A stretch of 17,968 nucleotides of DNA from Candidatus Binatia bacterium (GCA_022827045.1 JAJDTQ010000105.1:1-17968), one strand, 5' to 3'; counted from the first letter of the stretch, positions 1 through 8,817 are shown. A program made the numbers and translations. Notes: a model not told the origin generated them from the letters alone.

Positions 1-101
1 CGCCGACGCGCCGGTACGGTCACCTGTCGCGCCCCTGGCGCCCGTCTACTCCGGGGCCCGACGGGGGGTCAACACACGTGCAACGCCAGCGAGGAGGGCG
101 A

Positions 102-141
102 CCTTCGACTTCGCGCCGCGCCAGCGGCGCGAAGTCGAAGG
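102..141. repeat. Perfect 18-bp hairpin, relative of the dispersed TTCGACTTCGC repeat
   Basis: Positions 102-119 (CCTTCGACTTCGCGCCGC) are exactly complementary to 124-141, leaving a 4-base loop (GCCA). The arm shares CCTTCGACTTCGC with the elements at 9352 and 16947, so it looks like one member of a dispersed repeat family. It lies about 30 bases downstream of the lipoprotein stop codon. It could therefore halt transcription or protect the mRNA 3' end, although no T-tract follows it. The rest of 1-173 shows no gene I can support; frames are open there, but that is expected at this GC content. Confidence 0.85.
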
Positions 142-173
142 ACGCGTGCCGGGATGCGCGTCGGCTGGGATCT

Positions 174-1802
174 TCAGCGCGTTCCGCCGAAGCCTGCGAT
201 CAGGTTCGCGTGGGCCCTGCGGTCGTTCAGCACCCCGGCCATCTCCTCGTGTCCGGGGCCGTAGAACCCGCCGAGCACACGACCGTCGGCGTCCGAGAAG
301 GCGTTCCCCGTGACGCCGATGTCATATTCCAGCCGCGCGGAACGAAAGGGGCCGGACACACCGTCGACATGCACCGAGAGGCCGTCGAACGAGGCGGTTC
401 CCTGAAGGGTCGACAACTCGACCTGAAGCTCCGCGTCGCCGAAGACGGGCGGCAGCATCGCCTGTCCTAGGTCGACTCCGATCAGGGAACCCGCCCAGGT
501 GATACCGCCCTGCAACGGCGCGTTGGCCTCTGCCAAGCTCACGCCCGGAGACATGCCAAACGCGTCCGCGTCCGCCCGCAGCCTGTCGGTCGCCTCAACG
601 GTCCGCCCGCCCTGGTATCGGATGGTACGGCCCACGCCCGCGCCCCAGGCGCTGTAACGGCCCCAGGCTCCGTAGCCGTAGATCTCCGGCTCGGAGGCGG
701 TGGCGGAGTCGAGGATCTGGTAGCCGATGTCTTCGAGGAATGCGAAGTCGAGCGCGGACGGCCGATAAACTTCCGCGCCGTCACGGCAGTACGCCATCAA
801 GGACGAGCACACCCCCAGGTGGCCGTAGTCGACTTCAGCCTCGGGAGTGCCCGGCGGTACCACCTGGCGTTCCTCGTTCAACCACTGGAACGGTACCGGC
901 TTTCCGCCGTTGGCGCTCACGGATTCCGGCCCCTCGAACGTGTGGTCCACCCTGTTGATGTGCCGGCTCACGGGTGGGACGGACTCAATGCCCACACCCA
1001 GCACGTGCCCGATCTCGTGCGCCATCACAGAGAACGAGTCGACAGCATGCCGTGACAGGAGGATGGACCCTAACCAGGCCTCGTAGTCATCCCAGTTGTC
1101 GTATTCGTCCGAAGGGACCGGCCCCTCGTAGAAGAGACTGAACTCCTGGGGGCCCCCGGTCGAATCACGGCCATCGTCGGTCCTGACGAACACAACGATG
1201 AGCATCCCGTTCGTCGAGACATCCTCGGCGAATACGACCGAAGGGGACCCGCTTCCGGAAACGCCGCCGTGCACGATCTCCCTTCCCAGTCGGACCACGT
1301 GTGTGCCGAAGTCGTCCAGGATCCGCCAGGACCAGGATTTTCCAGCGCGCTCCATCCGCGCGCGTTGCTCCGCGGTGAGCTCCGGAGCGCCCCTCCAGTC
1401 GAACTCGATATTGAGCGTGCCCGCGGGACCGCCCCGCCACCGGCCGTACGTGATCCCGTCCCGCTCGCCGAGGATCTCGACGTCTTCGGGACGGACGTTG
1501 CGCAGCTTGGTTCCTGTCTCGGCCTGATCGCCCCCGGCAAGAGCGAGCAACGTCCCCAGGACCGCCCTTCTGCCGAGGGTGTCCGCGGCGTCCACCGGCT
1601 GCAGGTTCAACACTTCCGCCAACTGTTCCGGATCGTTCCAGTGATCCAACAGGTCTTCGGCCAAGGGATTGCTCCGCGAATAGCTTCCCTGCACCGGACC
1701 CGGACGACCATCCCCACCGCCACCGCCACAACCCGACAGCGCCAGGGCGAGAGTAACCGTTAACGTCAACGCCCCACGTACGGTCCACTTGGTCATCGTC
1801 AT
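174..1802 (-). CDS. Lipoprotein: leishmanolysin-like HExxH metallopeptidase domain plus TbpB-like C-terminal barrel
   Basis: This 542-residue protein has a lipoprotein signal peptide, with a hydrophobic stretch at residues 10-22 and lipobox LSGC (Cys25), followed by a glycine run. Residues 262-266 form HEIGH, continuing as HEIGHVLGVG. The third ligand of classic short metzincins (HExxHxxGxxH/D) is absent: an Ile sits there. A later YGHLG (His328, 62 residues after His266) and then SSLMAYC, with YRPSALDFAFLEDIGY further on, match the arrangement of leishmanolysin-like M8 peptidases, where the third His and the Met-turn come late. The C-terminus (about 375-542) ends in GGFYGPGHEEMAGVL, the signature of transferrin-binding-protein-like beta-barrels. 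The start is favoured by AAGGAAGG just upstream; a second ATG lies two codons in. It follows gpmI by 12 bases, suggesting co-transcription. A surface peptidase role is inference. Confidence 0.8.
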   Translation of the reverse strand: MTMTKWTVRGALTLTVTLALALSGCGGGGGDGRPGPVQGSYSRSNPLAEDLLDHWNDPEQLAEVLNLQPVDAADTLGRRAVLGTLLALAGGDQAETGTKLRNVRPEDVEILGERDGITYGRWRGGPAGTLNIEFDWRGAPELTAEQRARMERAGKSWSWRILDDFGTHVVRLGREIVHGGVSGSGSPSVVFAEDVSTNGMLIVVFVRTDDGRDSTGGPQEFSLFYEGPVPSDEYDNWDDYEAWLGSILLSRHAVDSFSVMAHEIGHVLGVGIESVPPVSRHINRVDHTFEGPESVSANGGKPVPFQWLNEERQVVPPGTPEAEVDYGHLGVCSSLMAYCRDGAEVYRPSALDFAFLEDIGYQILDSATASEPEIYGYGAWGRYSAWGAGVGRTIRYQGGRTVEATDRLRADADAFGMSPGVSLAEANAPLQGGITWAGSLIGVDLGQAMLPPVFGDAELQVELSTLQGTASFDGLSVHVDGVSGPFRSARLEYDIGVTGNAFSDADGRVLGGFYGPGHEEMAGVLNDRRAHANLIAGFGGTR

Positions 1803-1814
1803 CGTGTCCTTCCT

Positions 1815-3500
<1,686 letters not shown>

Positions 3501-3532
3501 ATTCATCTCCTCGTGTGTAGGTTTACCCCGTC

Positions 3533-4276
3533 ATGGCCGATTCCGCACCCCCTGCCGCCCTGCGCGCCGTGGTCATCCGGCACGTGCCCTTCGAGGACCT
3601 GGGCTCGTTCGCCGAGCCGCTGATCCGGAACGGGTACGGCATCGAATACGTCGAGGCCGGCCCGGACGACCTCGGCCAGCCCGGCCTCGCCGACTCCGAC
3701 CTGCTCGTGGTCCTGGGCGGCCCCATCAGCGCCGTGGACGACCGGCGGTATCCCTTCCTTGCCGACGAGGTTCGGCTCCTGGAGCGTCGGCTCGCCGCCG
3801 ACCGGCCCACCCTGGGCATCTGCCTGGGCGCCCAGCTCATGGCCCGGGCCCTGGGCTCCCGCGTCTACGGCGCCGGCGCCAAGGAGATCGGCTGGGGCTC
3901 ACTTTCCCTGACCGAAGCGGGAGGCGCGTCGGCGTTGCGCCATCTGGCGCCGGACAAGACGTCCGTGCTGCACTGGCACGGGGATACCTTCGACCTGCCG
4001 CGCGGCGCCGTGCATCTTGCCTCCACGGCGGTTTGCGAGAACCAGGCCTTCCTCTGGGGAACCAGCGGGCTGGCCTTGCAATTTCACGTCGAGGTGACGG
4101 CCGGCGGCCTCGAACGCTGGTTCATCGGCCACACCCTGGAGATCGACGCGACGCCCGGCGTCTCGGTCGAGGCGCTCCGGGCCGCCACCGCCCGCGCCGC
4201 CCCCCTGTTGGAACAGCAGGGCCAGGCATTCTTCCGCCAGTGGCTGGCGGAACTTGGCGGTCACGACCGGGGTTGA
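3533..4276 (+). CDS. Stand-alone class I glutamine amidotransferase
   Basis: This 247-residue protein is a single GATase1 domain, of the kind that releases ammonia from glutamine. The nucleophile elbow is GICLGAQL (Cys97), and the other triad residues are in QFHVEV (His185, Glu187). The segment HWHGDTFDLP is typical of the free-standing, GMP-synthase-like amidotransferases that carry no synthetase domain. The partner or acceptor is unknown, since no synthase gene lies next to it. It is divergent from gpmI with a gap of roughly 30 bases and ends 9 bases before the converging nucleotidyltransferase-like gene. No clear Shine-Dalgarno precedes ATG 3533, so the start rests on the good N-terminal beta-strand that follows. 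A defence, peptidase or amino-acid-modification role cannot be excluded. Confidence 0.88.
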   Translation: MADSAPPAALRAVVIRHVPFEDLGSFAEPLIRNGYGIEYVEAGPDDLGQPGLADSDLLVVLGGPISAVDDRRYPFLADEVRLLERRLAADRPTLGICLGAQLMARALGSRVYGAGAKEIGWGSLSLTEAGGASALRHLAPDKTSVLHWHGDTFDLPRGAVHLASTAVCENQAFLWGTSGLALQFHVEVTAGGLERWFIGHTLEIDATPGVSVEALRAATARAAPLLEQQGQAFFRQWLAELGGHDRG

Positions 4277-4285
4277 AGCCCGCCC

Positions 4286-5239
4286 TTACGAAGCAGGCGT
4301 GCGGTCCCCGCCCTGATCCGCTTCCTCCAGGATTTCCTCCAGTTCCGGCCGGGTGTCGATGTCCTTGGCAAAGGAGCGGATCCGGGTCACCACCATGGCC
4401 ACCGGATGGTCGAAGCCGCCGGTGCGGCGCGGCTCCATGATCTGCCGGGTCAGCTCGGCGGCGAGGTCGGGGACCGTGAGCCGTTCGCGGGAGTACCTGA
4501 GATAGGTCGCGAAGATGCCGTAAGGGGCCGCCACGATGCGACCCGGCCACTGCAACGAGCGGATCCTTCTCCAGTCGTCCGCCAGCCACAGGCCCACCGC
4601 CCGGAGCGTGATGCGGATCACCCGCTCATAGACGCTACGGTTGCGGAAGCGGTAGGCCAGCATCAGGAACCGGTTGAAGATGTCGAGACGGACCGCGTCC
4701 GACCGGAGGATCACGAGATGCCCCGGATACAGGTTCAGGAGCGGCTCCCCGGGCGCCATCCCCATGCGGTAGCTGGGCTTCCAGCCGCTGACGCCCATCT
4801 CCGCGGGCTCGGCCTCGATCAACTGCCACCAGAGCCCGCTGCCGGCGTGCGGGTAATACGATTCGTCCAGAAGCGTCCGGAAGTCCTCGGCGGTGGGAAG
4901 GATATCGCAGGCGGACACGGCGACGGGCCGGCCCGGGTAGCGCCGGGTCAGCAGGGAGGTGAACTCCGTGATGGTGGCCAGCAGGTCGCCGGTGGTGTCC
5001 GCTATCTCGCAGTCCACCAGGTCGCCGTAGACGCGGCGCGGGCCGACGACGATGGGGTCCTCGAACCGCCCGCTCTCGCGCATCCGCTGCACCAGCTCGC
5101 CAGCGATGCACCGCCCGGACGGGAGCCTCACCGCGCCCTTGAAGCCGCGCAACACGTCGTCGGCCGCAAATCCCCGGGGTATCGTCTCCAGTCGATCGTT
5201 GCCGCCGGCCAGTATGATTATCGGCAACCGGTCGCTCAT
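4286..5239 (-). CDS. Nucleotidyltransferase-like (MobA/sugar-NTP transferase fold) protein, substrate unknown
   Basis: The N-terminus reads LPIIILAGGNDR, the usual first beta-strand and glycine loop of NTP-transferase-like GT-A folds. AVSACDILPT (Asp112) sits where these enzymes place a metal-binding Asp after a beta-strand. LRGFKGAVRLP supplies a Lys like the one in the GlmU/MobA signature region. The C-terminal half (about 130-317) is rich in Trp, Arg and aromatic residues, and I cannot assign it. The usual GxGxR pattern is altered to GGNDR, so activity is uncertain. ATG 5239 gives 317 residues with the glycine loop at the usual distance. An in-frame GTG at 5260 would add seven residues, and GGTGGAG upstream of 5239 supports the shorter start. 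Neighbours do not reveal the pathway. It is probably monocistronic, converging on the amidotransferase gene. Confidence 0.72.
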   Translation of the reverse strand: MSDRLPIIILAGGNDRLETIPRGFAADDVLRGFKGAVRLPSGRCIAGELVQRMRESGRFEDPIVVGPRRVYGDLVDCEIADTTGDLLATITEFTSLLTRRYPGRPVAVSACDILPTAEDFRTLLDESYYPHAGSGLWWQLIEAEPAEMGVSGWKPSYRMGMAPGEPLLNLYPGHLVILRSDAVRLDIFNRFLMLAYRFRNRSVYERVIRITLRAVGLWLADDWRRIRSLQWPGRIVAAPYGIFATYLRYSRERLTVPDLAAELTRQIMEPRRTGGFDHPVAMVVTRIRSFAKDIDTRPELEEILEEADQGGDRTPAS

Positions 5240-5437
5240 CCCCGTCTCGCTCCACCTCACAGTATGCCTTCGTCGCGTCCTGCTCTCAAGCTCCTTCGCG
5301 TGGCGGGTGAGGTCCGGGAGGTTGTGTCGCGCCCGCCCCTGCGTTTTGAAAAACGGCCGCCGAACTGTTACTCAAGAGGGTGACGCCCACAATGCCCGGA
5401 GCCGCGCCTTCGCGGGCCATCTCCGGCGGCCTGGAGC

Positions 5438-5629
5438 ATGATGCCGACCTCAGTCAAGTGTCCCATTTGCCACAACGAGGCGCCCTGGACCGGCAATCCG
5501 CACCGGCCCTTCTGCTCGGAAAGGTGCCGCTTCGTGGATCTCGGCGCCTGGGCCGACGGCAAGTACCGGATCGCCGGTGACGACCTCGAGGACGAATCGC
5601 AGCACGCCGACGAAACCGACCGTCAATGA
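5438..5629 (+). CDS. yacG: DNA gyrase inhibitor / zinc-binding protein YacG
   Basis: This 63-residue protein has the YacG four-cysteine knuckle. CPIC (Cys8, Cys11) and FCSERC (Cys26, Cys30) are 14 residues apart and followed by RFVDLGAWADGKYRI, the family's hallmark sequence. The acidic tail is typical. E. coli YacG binds GyrB and inhibits gyrase; that role is known for the family and only inferred here. Two consecutive ATG codons start it; a GGAG lies just upstream, four bases before the second ATG, so that one may be used. lpxA follows 53 bases later on the same strand. The 5240-5437 stretch upstream holds no other gene I can support. Confidence 0.92.
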   Translation: MMPTSVKCPICHNEAPWTGNPHRPFCSERCRFVDLGAWADGKYRIAGDDLEDESQHADETDRQ

Positions 5630-5682
5630 AACCGAATCCCGTGTCCAGCAACCCGGCCTGACCAGCACCCGCGAGCACCTCC

Positions 5683-6483
5683 ATGTCGATACATCCTACA
5701 GCCGTGGTCGATCCACGGGCGGAAATCCACCCCGACGCCGAGCTGGGCCCCTACGCCGTGGTCGACGGGCCGGCGAAAATCGGCGCCGGAACACGTCTGC
5801 TGCCCCATGCCGTGGTCATGGGCTGGACCGAGCTCGGCGAAGGCAACGTGGTGCATAGCGGCGCGGTGCTCGGCGACGCGCCGCAGGACCTTTCCTACCA
5901 CGGCGCCAAGTCGTACCTGCGAATCGGCGACCGCAACGTGTTCCGCGAAGGGGTCCAGGTGCACCGGGGCACCGCGCCCGAGAGCACCACGATCATCGGC
6001 GACGACAACTTCTTCATGGCCAACAGCCACGTCGCCCACAACTGCCGGGTGGGCAACCATATCATCCTCACCAACAACGCGGTGCTGGGGGGCTATGTCG
6101 AGATCGGCGACCGCGCCTTCCTCTCGGCGAGCTGCGCGGTCCACCAGTTCGTCCGCGTGGGGCAGATCGCCATCATGCGCGGGATGAGCGCCACGAGCCG
6201 AGACGTGCCGCCGTTCTCCATCATCGACTGGCAGCACACGGTGCGCGGGTTGAACGTGGTGGGGCTACGCTGGGCGGGTTTCGACGAGCCCAGGATCCGC
6301 GCCCTCAAGAACGCCTTCCAGCTCCTGTTCCGCAAGCGCCGCAACCTCGGCGCCGCGGTAAAGGACCTGGAAGCGAACCTGAACGACCCCTCCGGCGACA
6401 TCGCCGAGCTGCTCGAGTTCATCCGCTCATCGCAGCGCGGCGTCTGCGCCGGCCCCAGGTCCCATCCACTCGGAAGACCGTAG
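5683..6483 (+). CDS. lpxA: UDP-N-acetylglucosamine acyltransferase
   Basis: LpxA transfers a 3-hydroxyacyl chain from acyl carrier protein to UDP-GlcNAc, the first step of lipid A synthesis in the cytoplasm. The 266-residue protein begins IHPTAVVDP and is filled with hexapeptide repeats of the left-handed beta-helix. The catalytic segment NSHVAHNCRVGN places His119 where E. coli has His125, and IHRG appears as VHRGT. VHQFVRVG and DVPPFSI are characteristic of LpxA, not LpxD. The C-terminal helical part ends FIRSSQRGV, as in other LpxA proteins; about 15 residues beyond it look unconserved. The gene is not in the common lpxD-fabZ-lpxA-lpxB order but sits after yacG. The ribosome-binding site is weak. 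It shows that the organism probably makes lipopolysaccharide. Confidence 0.95.
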   Translation: MSIHPTAVVDPRAEIHPDAELGPYAVVDGPAKIGAGTRLLPHAVVMGWTELGEGNVVHSGAVLGDAPQDLSYHGAKSYLRIGDRNVFREGVQVHRGTAPESTTIIGDDNFFMANSHVAHNCRVGNHIILTNNAVLGGYVEIGDRAFLSASCAVHQFVRVGQIAIMRGMSATSRDVPPFSIIDWQHTVRGLNVVGLRWAGFDEPRIRALKNAFQLLFRKRRNLGAAVKDLEANLNDPSGDIAELLEFIRSSQRGVCAGPRSHPLGRP

Positions 6484-6491
6484 GACGCCGT

Positions 6492-7220
6492 TCAAACCGG
6501 CCTGCGGTGCTTCGCCAGGCACTGCTCGATGTCTTCCCGCGAAAGCGGAAACTGGAACATCTCGTTTCTCATGTGCACGCGCTGCAGGCTTACCCGTTCG
6601 ATGGCCCGTTTCATGGCCTTGAGGTCGCGTTTGTTTCCTACCGCGGCGGCGGCCTCCCGGGCCGCTTCCCGGTAGTGGTTCTTCTCGTCCTCGTAGACCA
6701 CATCCATGGCCGCGGCGATCTTGCGCTCGAGGACGCTGCCCTTGAGCCGGCGGCCCTCCCGGAACAGCCTGGCGCCCCCTCCCTCGGTCACCAGCACCGC
6801 GGCCTTCTCCACCGCGGAGCCGGCGACGAACTTGCGGCGGAGGTCGCCCAGGGCCTTCTCCTCGGACAACTGGACGGTGTCGCCCGCATCCATCTTGCGG
6901 CCGAGGAGGTACTCCAGGATGTCCGCCATCAGGACGTAGTGGTTGAACTCCTGCACCAACTGCTCCATGAGGCCGTGGTAGTGATGCCGGTCCACCGTCC
7001 GGTCCACCTCGGGGAACATGTCCACCAGGTTGGCCAGCTCGCGGTGCAGGCCGGTGAAGTAGCCGTCCACCGGGTGAAGCTCCTTCCATAGCTGCGCCTT
7101 GAGCCAGTGGATGTGCTGCTCCCGGGTCGGCTTGCCGGCGAAGAAGCGCCGGGCGATGCGGGCCTCGGCTTCCCAGTACGGGTAGGCCACGTCGATCAGG
7201 TATTGCTCGGTCTCTTTCAT
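6492..7220 (-). CDS. Uncharacterised helical protein, probable ferritin-like diiron protein
   Basis: I do not recognise a named family. The 242-residue protein is almost entirely predicted helix. It carries two ExxH motifs, EFNH (Glu91, His94) and EKNH (Glu179, His182), 88 residues apart. Single Glu residues precede each pair, in HRELANL (Glu61) and LVTEGGGARLF (Glu146). The order E...ExxH...E...ExxH is the iron-ligand pattern of ferritin-like four-helix bundles (rubrerythrin, ferritin, small hydroxylases), so a diiron site is a reasonable inference. Several extra His residues (RHHYHG, 79-83) are nearby. No signal peptide or membrane segment is seen. ATG 7220 is chosen because upstream sequence is repeat DNA whose in-frame translation is low-complexity. 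It converges on lpxA (8-base gap) and is divergent from the CinA-like gene across a repeat-filled spacer. Confidence 0.75.
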   Translation of the reverse strand: MKETEQYLIDVAYPYWEAEARIARRFFAGKPTREQHIHWLKAQLWKELHPVDGYFTGLHRELANLVDMFPEVDRTVDRHHYHGLMEQLVQEFNHYVLMADILEYLLGRKMDAGDTVQLSEEKALGDLRRKFVAGSAVEKAAVLVTEGGGARLFREGRRLKGSVLERKIAAAMDVVYEDEKNHYREAAREAAAAVGNKRDLKAMKRAIERVSLQRVHMRNEMFQFPLSREDIEQCLAKHRRPV

Positions 7221-7239
7221 CTCACGCACACCTCCCAGG

Positions 7240-7320
7240 CCCTCACCCGGCCTTCGGCCACCCTCTCCCGAAGGGAGAGGGAAAATTCGACCCCTCTCCC
7301 CCTGGGAGAGGGTCAGGGGT
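7240..7320. repeat. Compound intergenic repeat with two CCCTCTCCC...GGGAGAGGG hairpins
   Basis: 7240-7281 begins CCCTCACCCGGCCTTCGGCC and includes a hairpin (CCCTCTCCC, 3-base loop, GGGAGAGGG, 7261-7281). A second hairpin with the same arms but a different loop is at 7292-7312, followed by GTCAGGGG, which mirrors the outer CCCTCACCC end. The 42-base left unit recurs at 17827-17868 with two differences. The unit resembles the REP/BIME-type repeats common in proteobacterial spacers. It fills most of the gap between two divergent genes, so promoters for either must sit inside or beside it. Confidence 0.9.
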
Positions 7321-7379
7321 TCTCTCCCGCGCGGGGTTCTTTCGCTTTCCGGCTCCATCGCATAGTATGGACCGTCAGC

Positions 7380-8114
7380 ATGTCGAAGACCGCGGGCATT
7401 ATCATCATCGGCAACGAGGTCCTGTCGGGGAAGACCCAGGACATCAACTCCACCTTCCTGTGCCGGGAGCTCCGGCTCCTCGGGGTCGACGTGCAACGCG
7501 TCACGGTGATCCCGGACGACCTCGAGCTCATCGGCCGCACGGCGGCGCGCTTTTCCGCCAAGTGGGACCTGGTCTTCACCACCGGGGGCGTCGGCCCCAC
7601 CCACGACGACGTCACCATCGAGGGCATCGCGCACGGTTTCGGGGTCAAGGCTGTCATCCACCCGCGCCTGGAGCGGCGGCTGTCCGAGCGCTACGGCGAC
7701 GATCTCAACCCCGCGCGGCTGCGCATGGCCATGGTGCCGGAAGGCGCCGAGCTCCTGGGCGGCGGCGCGATGTTCGCTCCGGTGGTGCGGATGAAGAACG
7801 TCTACATCTTCGCCGGCGTGCCGCGGATCCTTCAGGACCGTTTCAACGCCATCAAGGAACAGTTCCGCGAGTCCCCCTACCACTTGAGGAACATCTACAT
7901 CAAGGACGGCGAGGGCGCCATCGCCGGCACGCTGAACGACCTGCTGGAACGGTTCCCCGAGATCCTGCTGGGGTCCTATCCGGTGCTGGACAACCCCGAG
8001 TACAAGGTAAAGGTGACGGTGGAGTCGAAGAGCGGCGAGTACCTCGACCGGGCCGTGACCAGCCTCCTGGAGAACTTGCCGGAGGCGGCCATCCTGCGGG
8101 TGGAAGAGGGCTGA
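7380..8114 (+). CDS. CinA-like molybdopterin-binding (MoCF) domain protein, single domain
   Basis: This 244-residue protein matches the N-terminal domain of CinA and the molybdopterin-binding domain of FAD-synthase-type proteins. Residues 1-20 read IIIIGNEVLSGKTQDIN, and 66-78 contain TTGGVGPTHDDVT, the MoaB/MogA-fold signature. LLGSYPVL and KVKVTVES are in the expected second half. The C-terminal NMN-deamidase (PncC) domain of full-length CinA is absent. CinA homologues act on pyridine nucleotides, so despite the fold and the nearby moa operon this protein may not act on molybdopterin. ATG 7380 gives a normal N-terminus; the longer frame upstream is repeat sequence. No strong Shine-Dalgarno is visible. 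It converges on moaE with a 3-base gap, so transcription from each side must read into the other unless stopped in the hairpins. Confidence 0.88.
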   Translation: MSKTAGIIIIGNEVLSGKTQDINSTFLCRELRLLGVDVQRVTVIPDDLELIGRTAARFSAKWDLVFTTGGVGPTHDDVTIEGIAHGFGVKAVIHPRLERRLSERYGDDLNPARLRMAMVPEGAELLGGGAMFAPVVRMKNVYIFAGVPRILQDRFNAIKEQFRESPYHLRNIYIKDGEGAIAGTLNDLLERFPEILLGSYPVLDNPEYKVKVTVESKSGEYLDRAVTSLLENLPEAAILRVEEG

Positions 8115-8135
8115 CCCTCACCCAGAGGGAGAGGA
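8114..8135. repeat. Truncated copy of the CCCTCACCC...GGGAGAGG repeat
   Basis: CCCTCACCC followed by AGAGGGAGAGG is a shortened version of the 7240 element with its middle part missing. It sits exactly where the CinA-like gene and moaE converge. It contributes the moaE stop codon and its last codons. Confidence 0.65.
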
Positions 8136-8570
8136 GGTCGGAGGAGTGGTGAACCGCTCGCCCGTCTGGCTGCCGATCCAGATCTCCCCGCCCTGGTAGA
8201 TCTCTTTCTTCCAGATGGGCACGCGCTTCTTGAGCTCGTCGATGGCGTAGCGGCACGCCTTGAAGGCGTCGTCCCGGTGCGGCGCCGACACCGCGATGAT
8301 GACGCTGGCCTCGCCGATGGGAACGTTGCCGATACGGTGAACGATGGCCATGCGGGTGATCTCCCACTTCTCCGCCGCCTCCTCGCCGAGCTTCACCATC
8401 TCCTGCTCCGCCATGCCGGGGTAGGCCTCGTAGTCCAGCGAAATAATCGATCGGCCTTCGTTGTTGTCGCGGGTGGCGCCGATGAAGGTCGACACGGCGC
8501 CGGCCGCGGGGTCTCTCACGAAGGCCAGCAGTTCGTTCAACTCGATGGGCTTGTCCGTAAGCCGGTACAC
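8118..8570 (-). CDS. moaE: Molybdopterin synthase catalytic subunit
   Basis: MoaE is the large subunit of molybdopterin synthase, which inserts two sulfurs from MoaD thiocarboxylate into cyclic pyranopterin monophosphate. The 150-residue protein has the family motifs FIGATRDNNEGR, LDYEAYPGMAEQEM, HRIGNVPIGEASV and SAPHRDDAF. The active-site stretch DELKKRVPIWKKE contains Lys114 and Lys121, seven apart as in E. coli (119, 126). The GTG at 8570 is supported by GGAGG five bases upstream; the moaD stop codon ends two bases before it, so the two are probably translationally coupled. The last ten residues (TTPPTSSPSG) are encoded by a dispersed-repeat fragment and are unlikely to be conserved. moaA and moaC, needed for the earlier step, are not in this window. 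Confidence 0.95.
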   Translation of the reverse strand: MYRLTDKPIELNELLAFVRDPAAGAVSTFIGATRDNNEGRSIISLDYEAYPGMAEQEMVKLGEEAAEKWEITRMAIVHRIGNVPIGEASVIIAVSAPHRDDAFKACRYAIDELKKRVPIWKKEIYQGGEIWIGSQTGERFTTPPTSSPSG

Positions 8571-8571
8571 G

Positions 8572-8817
8572 TCAACCTCCGCTTACCGGGGGTATGAAGG
8601 CCACCTCGTCGCCGTCCGCCAGCCGGTGGTCGAGCGCGACGTACTCGCTGTTGACGGCGTAGAGGAGCCTCAAGTCGAATCCGGCCAAGCCCCCGTGTTC
8701 TCGGCGAAGGTTCTCCCAAAGGTCTTTAACCGTGCTGCCCTCGGGAAGGTCATGGAAAGTATCGGCGGTCCCCGCCCGTTCCCGCAGCATGGCGAACAGC
8801 TTCACCCGGATCTTCAT
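8572..8817 (-). CDS. moaD: Molybdopterin synthase sulfur-carrier subunit
   Basis: MoaD is a ubiquitin-fold sulfur carrier whose C-terminal Gly-Gly is adenylated and thiocarboxylated by MoeB, then donates sulfur within the MoaD-MoaE complex. The 81-residue protein starts MKIRVKLFAMLRERAG, continues with ALDHRLADGDEVAFIPP, and ends in VSGG, the essential tail. Length is normal. Its ATG overlaps the moaB stop codon as ATGA, implying coupled translation. The position just before moaE identifies it as MoaD and not ThiS. Confidence 0.95.
   Translation of the reverse strand: MKIRVKLFAMLRERAGTADTFHDLPEGSTVKDLWENLRREHGGLAGFDLRLLYAVNSEYVALDHRLADGDEVAFIPPVSGG

Noticed and set aside
1..101. Partial gene at the left edge
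   Set aside because: Frames are open, but this is expected at high GC, and no recognisable protein sequence is seen.
7240..7320. CRISPR array
   Set aside because: There are only two hairpin units with no regular spacers and no cas genes; it is a dispersed repeat.
7221..7883. N-terminal extension of the ferritin-like protein upstream of ATG 7220
   Set aside because: The extension reads through repeat DNA and antisense to the CinA-like gene; its composition is low-complexity and unlike the rest of the protein.
7380..8114. Molybdenum cofactor enzyme working with MoaB/D/E
   Set aside because: The fold is shared, but the sequence is CinA-like, whose known chemistry is on pyridine nucleotides, so adjacency alone does not establish a cofactor role.
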